64,000 nt of DNA, from NCBI RefSeq assembly GCF_004361855.1, contig NZ_SNWQ01000012.1, positions 133,044-197,043 on the forward strand, read 5' to 3'. The notes under the pieces are model-generated. The model saw nothing but the letters and a program-made list of their open reading frames with translations, made no database searches and was not told where the DNA came from. Source of the stretch: Kribbella caucasensis (GTDB lineage: Bacteria > Actinomycetota > Actinomycetes > Propionibacteriales > Kribbellaceae). Both the position numbers and the translations under genes were made by a program. The number at the start of each line of letters is the position of its first letter. Position 1 is the first letter of the stretch. Positions 55,481-62,453 of the stretch are shown here, in pieces.

Positions 55481-57487
55481 TTGAGCACACTGACGATGGG
55501 GATCCTGGCGCATGTTGACGCCGGCAAGACCAGCCTGACCGAGCGGCTGCTGTACGCGGCCGGCGTGATCGATCGCGTCGGCAGGGTGGACGACGGCAGC
55601 ACGCAGACCGACTCGATGGACCTCGAACGCCGCCGCGGCATCACCATCCGCTCGGCAGTCGTCTCCTTCGAACTGCCCGCCCCCGACCAGCCCAACCTCG
55701 CCGCGCCTGTACGACCCAGCCTCGCCGCACCTGATCAGCGCGGCCTCACGGTCAACCTGATCGACACGCCCGGGCACTCGGACTTCATCGCCGAGGTCGA
55801 GCGCGCGCTGTCCGTGCTGGATGGCGCCGTGCTGGTGATCTCCGCGGTCGAGGGCGTCCAGGTGCAGACCCGGCTGCTGATGCGGACGCTGACCCGGCTG
55901 CGCATCCCGACGCTGCTGTTCGTGAACAAGATCGACCGGATGGGCGCCCGGTACGACGACCTGCTGGCCGACATCCGCCGCCTGCTCACCCCGGCGGTGA
56001 TTCCGCTCGGATCCGTCGAAGACCTGGGTGTACGTAACGCTCGTTATGTACCGTTCGCCGCGCAGGACAAGCGGATTGCCGAGGTCCTTGCTGAGCGCAA
56101 CGACACGTTCCTGGCTCGCTATCTGGACGACGATCTCAGGCCTGGCGACTATGCGGCGGAGTTGGCCCGTCAGGTGGCCGAGTCGCTGGTCCGGCCGGTG
56201 TACTTCGGCTCGGCGATGACCGGTGTCGGTGTACCGGACCTGATCGAGGGCATCCGAACGTTGTTGCCGCGAGCAAGTGATTCGGCCGATGAACCGTTGC
56301 AGGCTTCGGTGTTCAAGGTGGAACGCGGCCCGGCCGGGGAGAAGATCGCATCCGCCCGGGTCTTCGCCGGACTACTCCACTCCCGCCAAACGATCGACGT
56401 GTACCGCAGCGGCCCGTCGTACGGCGGCCCGCACGGCGACCCGTCGTACCGGGCGAAGCCAACTGGGATCCGGATCTTCGAACGGGGTGGGACTCGGCCG
56501 GTGGATCAGGTCGAAGCGGGCCGGATCGTCGCGCTCCGCGGGGTGAAGGAGATCCGGATCGGCGACCAGCTCGGCCGGCCGGGGGAGCGCGGCGGCCAGT
56601 TGTTCGCGCCACCGAGCCTGGAGACGGTCGTGCGCTCGGCCGACCGGGTGAAGCTCTACCAGGCTCTCCAGCAGCTGGCCGAACAAGATCCCCTGATCCG
56701 GGTCCGCAAGGACGACGAGATCTCGGTCAGCCTGTACGGCGAGGTGCAGAAGGAAGTGATCGCCTCGCTGCTGGAGTCGGAGTACGGCCTGGCCGTGACC
56801 TTCAGCGAGACCCAGCCGATCCATGTCGAACGCCCGAACGCCGTCGGCTCGGCGTACCGGGAGATCGGCGACCCCCGCAACCTCTGGGCCGCCGACGTCG
56901 GCTTCCGGATCTCACCGGCCCCGGTCGGCGCCGGGATCGACTACCGGCTCGAGGTCGAGCTCGGCGGACTGCCCCGCGCCTTCCACACCGCGATCGAGGA
57001 AACGGCACGGCAGACCTTGCTCCAGGGCCTGTACGGCTGGGAGGTGACCGACCTGCGGCTCGACCTCACCCACACCGGGTACAGCGCGCCGGTGACGGTC
57101 GCGGCCGACTTCCGCCGACTCGTCCCGCTCGTCCTGATGGAAGCGCTGCAGGAAGCCGGTACGACGGTCCACGAGCCCGTCCATCGCTTCGAACTCGACC
57201 TGCCGCCGGACTCGGTCGCGACGGTGATCGGCAAGCTCGCCGAGTCCGCCGCGACGGTCGAGCACAGCGAGGTGCTGCCCGAACACGCCCGCCTGACGGG
57301 GCTGATCCCGGCCGGCCGGATCAACGGCTTCGAGATCCAGCTCCCCGGTCTGACCCATGGCGAAGGCGTTCTGCTGACCACGTTCGAGGCGTACCTCCCG
57401 GTGACCGGTACGCCGCCGTACCGGGCGCGGACGGACGGGAATCCGCTGAACCAGAAGGAGTACGTCCTGCACCTCAACCAGGCGTGA
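55481..57487 (+). CDS. Tet(M)/OtrA-like ribosomal protection GTPase
   Basis: A 668-residue EF-G-like GTPase: G1 AHVDAGKT (10-17), G2 RGITI (52-56), G3 DTPGH (95-99), G4 VNKIDR and the downstream domains II-V, as in tetracycline ribosomal protection proteins that dislodge the drug from the 30S subunit. Between G2 and G3 there is an insertion (about 66-88) with repeated LAAP units (PDQPNLAAP, RPSLAAPDQ) not typical of the family. The start is TTG 55481 after GAGG; an ATG at 55496 would remove five residues. Followed by the split SBP and an ABC-F gene, both common in ribosome-protection islands. Confidence 0.9.
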   Translation: MSTLTMGILAHVDAGKTSLTERLLYAAGVIDRVGRVDDGSTQTDSMDLERRRGITIRSAVVSFELPAPDQPNLAAPVRPSLAAPDQRGLTVNLIDTPGHSDFIAEVERALSVLDGAVLVISAVEGVQVQTRLLMRTLTRLRIPTLLFVNKIDRMGARYDDLLADIRRLLTPAVIPLGSVEDLGVRNARYVPFAAQDKRIAEVLAERNDTFLARYLDDDLRPGDYAAELARQVAESLVRPVYFGSAMTGVGVPDLIEGIRTLLPRASDSADEPLQASVFKVERGPAGEKIASARVFAGLLHSRQTIDVYRSGPSYGGPHGDPSYRAKPTGIRIFERGGTRPVDQVEAGRIVALRGVKEIRIGDQLGRPGERGGQLFAPPSLETVVRSADRVKLYQALQQLAEQDPLIRVRKDDEISVSLYGEVQKEVIASLLESEYGLAVTFSETQPIHVERPNAVGSAYREIGDPRNLWAADVGFRISPAPVGAGIDYRLEVELGGLPRAFHTAIEETARQTLLQGLYGWEVTDLRLDLTHTGYSAPVTVAADFRRLVPLVLMEALQEAGTTVHEPVHRFELDLPPDSVATVIGKLAESAATVEHSEVLPEHARLTGLIPAGRINGFEIQLPGLTHGEGVLLTTFEAYLPVTGTPPYRARTDGNPLNQKEYVLHLNQA

Positions 57488-57502
57488 TCTACGCTCGCGG
57501 CC

Positions 57503-57877
57503 ATGACGACTGACGCGATCGCCAAGGACCTGGCGCCGGAAGGCGTGCTGCGGGTATCGATCAACCTGGGCAATCCGGTGCTGGCCCAGGGCACCCCGGA
57601 CGCGCCGGCCGGGGTGACGGTCGACATCGCGCGCGAGGTCGCGGCCCGGCTGGACCTGCCGGTCGAGTTCCTCTGCTTCGACGCGGCGCGCAAGTCGTTC
57701 GAGGCGATGACGTCCGGCCAGGCGGACATCTGCTTCCTGGCGATCGAGCCGGCTCGTGAGGCCCAGGTCGCGTTCACCGCGCCGTACGTCGTGATCGAGG
57801 GCGTGTACGCCGTGCCGACAGACTCCGAGCTCGCCACGGTGGCCGATGTGGATCGCGAGGGTGTCCGGATCGGGTGA
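57503..57877 (+). CDS. N-terminal half of a frameshifted SBP family 3 protein
   Basis: A 124-residue product with the amino-acid-binding SBP_bac_3 fold start (GVLRVSINLGNPVLAQGTPDAPAGVTVDIAREVAARLDLPVEF, SFEAMTSGQADICFLAIEPAREAQVAFTAPY). It ends ...DREGVRIG at a TGA where the family continues. It lacks a signal peptide, as do some cytoplasmic SBP-like proteins in actinomycetes. The missing rest is encoded by the next frame. One extra base in the GGGTG run near 57872 would restore one 231-residue protein. Confidence 0.75.
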   Translation: MTTDAIAKDLAPEGVLRVSINLGNPVLAQGTPDAPAGVTVDIAREVAARLDLPVEFLCFDAARKSFEAMTSGQADICFLAIEPAREAQVAFTAPYVVIEGVYAVPTDSELATVADVDREGVRIG

Positions 57878-58197
57878 AGCGCGGATCGGCGTACGACCTG
57901 TTCCTCACCCGGACCCTGGAGCACGCGACCGTGGTACGGGGTGACGAGGGCGTCGACATCTTCCGCGCCGACGGGCTGGAGGTCGCGGCCGGCATCCGTC
58001 AGCCGCTGACCGCCTACGTCGCCGCGAACCCGGACCTCCGCGTGATCGAGGACCGCTTCATGGAGATCCGCCAGGCCCTCGGCACCACTAAGACCCGAAC
58101 CCCCGAGACCGTCCAGTTCCTCACCGACCTGATCGAGGAACTCAAGGCGAACGGCTTCGTCGCGGACTGCCTCCAGCGCTCCGGGCGAGACGTCTGA
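57874..58197 (+). CDS. C-terminal half of the same SBP family 3 protein
   Basis: A 107-residue product beginning VKRGSAYDLFLTRTLEHATVVRG, which continues directly from the upstream half (RIG-VKRGSAYD) and ends with the family tail (PETVQFLTDLIEELKANGFVADCLQ). GTG start overlaps the upstream TGA (GTGA), so coupled translation could still make both halves. Either a real frameshift, a base-calling error, or a two-chain protein. Confidence 0.7.
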   Translation: MKRGSAYDLFLTRTLEHATVVRGDEGVDIFRADGLEVAAGIRQPLTAYVAANPDLRVIEDRFMEIRQALGTTKTRTPETVQFLTDLIEELKANGFVADCLQRSGRDV

Positions 58198-58233
58198 TCA
58201 GTCCCCTGACCGATCACGTACGCTGGCTCGGTC

Positions 58234-60111
58234 ATGGCTGGTACTTCTGCACCTAATCTGGTCAACCTGGAAGCTGTTTCGAAGGGCTTCGGGACCCGCG
58301 TTCTGCTCGACAAAGTGAGTCTCGGCGTCGGCCGGGGCGACCGCGTCGGCGTGGTCGGGCGCAACGGCGACGGCAAGTCGACGCTGTTGCAGCTGCTGGC
58401 CCGCCGGGAGGAACCGGACGACGGCCGGATAACCCATAACCGGGACGTCCGCCTGGGATACCTCGGCCAGAGCGACGACCTCGACCCCGAGCTGACCGTG
58501 CTGCACGCGGTCCTCGGCGACGTCGAGACCTACACATGGGCAGCCGATCCGCGCGCCCGCTCGGTGATGGAGCACCTGCTCGGCGGCGTCGATCACCAGG
58601 CACTGGTCGGGACGTTGAGCGGTGGCGAACGGCGACGCGCGTCGCTGGCCAGGTTGCTCCTCACCGATGTCGATCTGCTGATCCTCGATGAGCCGACGAA
58701 CCACCTGGACATCGAGGCGGTCAACTGGCTCGCCGCGCACGTGGTGGACCGGGCCGGTGCGCTGATCGTGGTAACTCACGACCGGTGGTTCCTGGACGCC
58801 GTGTGCACCGACACCTGGGAGGTCCAGGGCGGCCGGGTCACGTCGTACGACGGCGGCTATGCGGCGTACGTGCTCGCCAAGGCCGAGCGATCCCGGACCG
58901 AACAGGTGACCGAGACGAAGCGGCAGAACCTGCTGCGCAAGGAGCTGGCCTGGTTGCGTCGTGGTGCGCCGGCGCGGACGACCAAGTCGAAGTTCCGGGT
59001 GGACGCGGCGAACCAGCTGATCGAGGACGAGCCGGCTCCACGGGACAAGCTCGCGCTGTCGCAGCTGGCCACCTCGCGGCTGGGCAAGGACGTGTTCGAC
59101 GCCGAGGACGTCAGCCTGGTGTTCGGTGACCGGGTGATGCTGGACCGCGTCACCTTCCGTCTCGGCCCGGCCGACCGGATCGGCCTGCTCGGCCCGAACG
59201 GCGCCGGCAAGACCACGTTCCTCAAGGTGCTCACCGGTCAGCTCCCACCGGACCACGGTTTGGTCAAGCAGGGCAAGACGGTCCGGATCGCCAACCTCTC
59301 GCAGACGCTGGAGGAGATCGACGACTCGGTGACCGTACTCGCGCACATCACCGCGATCCGCCGTACCGCGGCTCTGGCCGGGCGCGGCGGCGAGCTGACC
59401 TCGTCGCAGCTGCTGGAGCGGTTCGGGTTCACCGGTGACAAGCTGACCACCCGGATCAGCGATCTGTCCGGTGGCGAGCGGCGGCGGCTGCAGTTGCTGC
59501 GCATCTTGCTGGACGAGCCGAACGTGCTGATCCTGGACGAGCCGACCAACGACCTGGACGTCGAGACGCTGACCGTGCTGGAGGACTTCCTCGACAGCTG
59601 GCCGGGCGTCGTCGTGGTCGTCACTCACGACCGGTACTTCCTCGAGCGGGTCAGCGACATGGTCTACGCGGTGATGGGCGACGGCCGCATCCGGCACCTC
59701 CCGCGCGGAGTCGAGCAATACCTCGACGAACTAGAAGCCGGTACGCCGCCCCGCCGCCCCACGACCGCCAAGCCGACCGCGAACGCCGGCAACGCCAAGC
59801 CGAACGCCGGCGCCAGGTCGACCGTGGAGGCCAGGGCAGGCTCCGATGCCCAGGCCGCCCCGGTCGGTGAGGGCGCCGACTCGCGGCCGGTTGATGCCAC
59901 CGCGGCACGGGCGGCGAAGAAAGAGCTCAACCGGATCGAGCGGCAGTTGAGCAAACTCGGCCAGCTGGAGGCGAAACTGCACGACCAGCTGGCCGCGCAC
60001 GCCGCCGACTACGAACGGCTGGCCGAGCTCGACACGGAACTCCGCAAGCTCACCGAAGAACGCGAGGAGCTGGAAACCGCCTGGCTGGAAGCAGCCGAAC
60101 GCGCCGAATAA
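58234..60111 (+). CDS. ABC-F family ATPase (Uup/ribosome-associated type)
   Basis: A 625-residue protein with two ABC cassettes and no membrane helices. First: Walker A GRNGDGKSTL, signature LSGGERRRASLARLLL, Walker B LLILDEPTNHLD. Second: GPNGAGKTTF, LSGGERRRLQLLRILL, VLILDEPTNDLD. An inter-cassette linker (RTEQVTETKRQNLLRKELAWLRRGAPARTTKSKFR) and a C-terminal coiled coil (about 555-625, after an Ala-rich linker) make it Uup-like. ABC-F proteins act on the ribosome or on replication intermediates; some give antibiotic resistance. TACGCT lies 9 bases before the ATG. It follows a ribosomal protection gene, hinting at translation protection. Confidence 0.92.
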   Translation: MAGTSAPNLVNLEAVSKGFGTRVLLDKVSLGVGRGDRVGVVGRNGDGKSTLLQLLARREEPDDGRITHNRDVRLGYLGQSDDLDPELTVLHAVLGDVETYTWAADPRARSVMEHLLGGVDHQALVGTLSGGERRRASLARLLLTDVDLLILDEPTNHLDIEAVNWLAAHVVDRAGALIVVTHDRWFLDAVCTDTWEVQGGRVTSYDGGYAAYVLAKAERSRTEQVTETKRQNLLRKELAWLRRGAPARTTKSKFRVDAANQLIEDEPAPRDKLALSQLATSRLGKDVFDAEDVSLVFGDRVMLDRVTFRLGPADRIGLLGPNGAGKTTFLKVLTGQLPPDHGLVKQGKTVRIANLSQTLEEIDDSVTVLAHITAIRRTAALAGRGGELTSSQLLERFGFTGDKLTTRISDLSGGERRRLQLLRILLDEPNVLILDEPTNDLDVETLTVLEDFLDSWPGVVVVVTHDRYFLERVSDMVYAVMGDGRIRHLPRGVEQYLDELEAGTPPRRPTTAKPTANAGNAKPNAGARSTVEARAGSDAQAAPVGEGADSRPVDATAARAAKKELNRIERQLSKLGQLEAKLHDQLAAHAADYERLAELDTELRKLTEEREELETAWLEAAERAE

Positions 60112-60119
60112 TCGCGGCC

Positions 60120-60142
60120 GGCACCCCGCTCTGGGCGGTGCC
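60120..60142. terminator. Terminator hairpin after the ABC-F gene
   Basis: GGCACC (60120-60125) pairs with GGTGCC (60137-60142), followed by TCATT. It is modest in strength and backed up by the stronger hairpin 50 bases later. Confidence 0.55.
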
Positions 60143-60144
60143 TC

Positions 60145-60567
60145 ATTACGGGTTGAATAGCCGTCATTGCAATTGTGTATACACGCCTAACGAGTCGCGG
60201 CGCACCCTCCGATCCCCTGTGATGTGGGAGGGTGCGCCGCGGCTTTACGGGTGAGCGGGCCCTGGTCGGCCGGCGTTGTCCGGGCCCCGAGCCCCGGACA
60301 CCGTCGGCCGGTTCGGCGGACCACCTCTTGCCGCCGAAGTCACCAAGAATTGGACGATATGTAGTCGATCAGGTACCGACAGTGAGGACCTTAGTCCGGT
60401 CGCTCACCGGGTGTCGATAGTCGTCCGCTACAGCAGTCTCACGATCTCGTTGCAACTAGCAACGATCGTCCAGGGTATTAAGTGACGGGGCGTCTTTTCT
60501 GTTTATTCCAATTGCATTTCGGTGGATGACTTCCGATCCTGTGGAAAACCATCCTGTGGAAAAGTCG
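60145..60567. ncRNA. Hairpin-rich non-coding region, candidate small RNA(s)
   Basis: No gene is visible between the ABC-F and MarR genes. It holds TTGAAT (60153) plus a GTGTATACAC palindrome (60175-60184) as a possible promoter, then a perfect 15-bp stem (60196-60210 with 60227-60241) followed by TTT, a two-part hairpin 60268-60309, a GTGAGGACC/GGTCgCTCAC hairpin (60381-60410) and TCGTTGC/GCAACGA (60447-60465). GACG-ggg-CGTC-TTTT (60484-60498) could end a transcript. Strand and boundaries are uncertain. Confidence 0.4.
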
Positions 60568-61065
60568 TCAGTGCTTTTCCTGGTCGAACGGGCCGACGAG
60601 TTCGCGCAGCAGGCCGGCGATCCTAGCCTGGTCGCGTTCGCTGATCGCGCCGAGCAGGTTCCGTTCGTGGGCGAGCAGATCCGCCATCGCGGCGTCGACC
60701 GCGTCGCGGCCTGCGTCGGTCAACTGGACCAGCACGCCGCGCCGGTCGGCCGGATCGGGCAGCCGCTCGACCAGACCACGAGCGGCCAGCCGATCCACCC
60801 GGTTCGTCATCGTCCCGGACGTCACCAACGTCTCCTTGAGCAGCCGGCCGGGGGACAGTCGGTATGGCATGCCGGCCCGGCGGAGCGCGGCCAGTACGTC
60901 GAATTCCCACGACTCCAGGCCGTGCGTCTCGAACGCCTGCCGCCGGGCCCGGTCCAGGTGCCGGGCCAGCCGGGTGACCCGGGACAGCACTTCCATCGGC
61001 GCGACGTCGAGATCCGGCCGCTCCCGGCGCCAGGCCTCGATCAGCCGGTCGACCTCGTCTCTCAT
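60568..61065 (-). CDS. MarR-family transcriptional regulator
   Basis: A 165-residue MarR protein with a winged helix at about 55-115 (LSPGRLLKETLVTSGTMTNRVDRLAARGLVERLPDPADRRGVLVQLTDAG). It resembles regulators placed divergently from detoxification genes. The start is ATG 61065. The intergenic region to the methyltransferase carries three TCAAGA/TCTTGA boxes, so it most likely represses itself and the methyltransferase-glyoxalase pair. Confidence 0.9.
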   Translation of the reverse strand: MRDEVDRLIEAWRRERPDLDVAPMEVLSRVTRLARHLDRARRQAFETHGLESWEFDVLAALRRAGMPYRLSPGRLLKETLVTSGTMTNRVDRLAARGLVERLPDPADRRGVLVQLTDAGRDAVDAAMADLLAHERNLLGAISERDQARIAGLLRELVGPFDQEKH

Positions 61066-61083
61066 GGTCCCGAGCGTATTCCA

Positions 61084-61138
61084 TCAAGACTCTTGACATC
61101 AAGACAACTCGCAGGCGTAAAGTATCTCGACGTCAAGA
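61084..61138. promoter_or_regulatory. MarR-like operators and promoter between divergent genes
   Basis: TCAAGACTCTTGA (61084-61096, perfect palindrome with one central base), TCTTGACATCAAGA (61091-61104) and TCTCGACGTCAAGA (61125-61138) share half-sites. TTGACA (61093-61098) and TAAAGT (61118-61123) could form the plus-strand promoter, overlapped by the boxes. Confidence 0.7.
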
Positions 61139-61186
61139 CAAACCTCGAAGCGAACCCCAGAATCGAACCGAGCATGGAGGTGCCGG

Positions 61187-62083
61187 ATGCGCACATCACC
61201 GGTCTGGAGCCCAGAGCAGTACGGCACGTACGCCGACGAGCGAGGCCGCGCGTTCGCCGACCTCATCGGCCGGATCAAGGCGGAGGATGCGACGACCGTC
61301 GTCGATCTCGGCTGTGGCCCAGGAAACCTGACTCTTACCTTGCTGGACCGCTGGCCGTCGGCAACGATCCGCGGCGTCGACAGCTCACCCCAGATGCTCG
61401 CAGCCGCCCAGAAACTAACCGCCGACCTACCCGCCGAGGCGCCCGACGACGCGCGTGGCGAGGCGCCCGGCGGGGTGAGCGGTGGGATGCCGGGTGGGGT
61501 GTCCGGCGGGCGTGGGCGGTTGAGGTTTGAGTTGGGGGATCTGCGGGACTGGTCCGCGGAGCCGGAGTCGATCGACATCATCGTGACGAACGCGACCTTG
61601 CAGTGGATTCCTGAGCAATTGGACTTGCTGCCCGGTTTCGTCAGGGCCCTCAAACCCGGCGGCTGGCTGGCGATCCAGATCCCCGGCAACGGTGACGCGC
61701 CCTCGCACGCGATCCTCCGCGAGCTCGCCGCCACCGATCCGTACGCCGAGTACGCCGCGGACAGGTCGTTGCGCCCGGAGGTGCCCGGTCCGGCGGAGTA
61801 CATCGCCGCGCTCAGCGCCGAAGGGTGCACGGTCGACGCGTGGGAGACGACGTACTTCCACGTGCTGTCCGGCGACAACGCGGTACTGGAGTGGGTCAAG
61901 GGAACCGGTGCGCGGCCCGTCCTGCAGTCGTTGCCGGACGGGTTGCGGGAGCGGTTCGAGGCGGAGTACGGGGCTCGGCTTGCGGAGGCGTACCCGCAGC
62001 GCGAGTTCGGCACGGTGCTGCCGTTCAGGCGGATCTTCGCCGTTGCTCAGAAGAGGCCTGTTGCTCAGGAGGGACAGGCGTGA
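61187..62083 (+). CDS. Trans-aconitate 2-methyltransferase-like SAM methyltransferase
   Basis: A 298-residue class I methyltransferase: TTVVDLGCGPGNLTLTLL (motif I), IRGVDSSPQML, NATLQWIPEQ and GGWLAIQIPGN, in the pattern of Tam. A glycine/proline-rich stretch at about 85-113 (EAPGGVSGGMPGGVSGG) is inserted between the second and third strands and is absent from typical family members. GGAGG lies 6 bases before the ATG. Tam detoxifies trans-aconitate; a related small acid is possible. It overlaps the glyoxalase gene by 4 bases. Confidence 0.87.
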   Translation: MRTSPVWSPEQYGTYADERGRAFADLIGRIKAEDATTVVDLGCGPGNLTLTLLDRWPSATIRGVDSSPQMLAAAQKLTADLPAEAPDDARGEAPGGVSGGMPGGVSGGRGRLRFELGDLRDWSAEPESIDIIVTNATLQWIPEQLDLLPGFVRALKPGGWLAIQIPGNGDAPSHAILRELAATDPYAEYAADRSLRPEVPGPAEYIAALSAEGCTVDAWETTYFHVLSGDNAVLEWVKGTGARPVLQSLPDGLRERFEAEYGARLAEAYPQREFGTVLPFRRIFAVAQKRPVAQEGQA

Positions 62084-62430
62084 TGAAGCTCGACCACGTG
62101 CAGGTGTCCTGTCCGGCCGGTGGAGAGGAGGTCGCGCGGGCGTTCTACCGGGACGCGCTCGGGATGACCGAGGTGGAGAAGCCGCCGCTGCTCCAGGCTC
62201 GGGGCGGGTGCTGGTTCCGGGCCGGCGAGGCGGAGATCCACATCGGCGTCGAACCCGTGTTCCAACCAGCGAAGAAGGCGCATCCGGCGTTCAAGGTCGA
62301 CGACCTGGACGCGCTGGCGGCCAAGCTCGAGGGACTCGGCTACCCGATCATCTGGGACAACGACACGATCCCGGGCCGCCGGCGCTTCCACACCGCCGAC
62401 GGCCACGGAAACCGCATCGAAATCGTGTAG
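62080..62430 (+). CDS. Glyoxalase/VOC-family protein
   Basis: A 116-residue VOC protein: LDHVQVSCPAGGEEVARAFYRDALGM, ARGGCWFRAGEAEIHIGVE and HTADGHGNRIEIV, forming two beta-alpha-beta-beta-beta units. Metal ligands include His5-like and the final Glu. GTG 62080 is preferred because AGGAGGG ends 6 bases upstream; an ATG follows directly. It shares a transcript with the methyltransferase under the MarR boxes. Substrate unknown; bleomycin-resistance-like and lactoylglutathione-lyase-like roles are both possible. Confidence 0.87.
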   Translation: MMKLDHVQVSCPAGGEEVARAFYRDALGMTEVEKPPLLQARGGCWFRAGEAEIHIGVEPVFQPAKKAHPAFKVDDLDALAAKLEGLGYPIIWDNDTIPGRRRFHTADGHGNRIEIV

Positions 62431-62453
62431 TGCCCTGCGGCACTGGCGCCGGC

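Noticed and set aside
60536-60563. Two copies of ATCCTGTGGAAAA 15 bases apart, DnaA-box-like on the minus strand.
   Set aside because: Only 8 of 9 matches each and located at the 3' end of marR; no other origin features.
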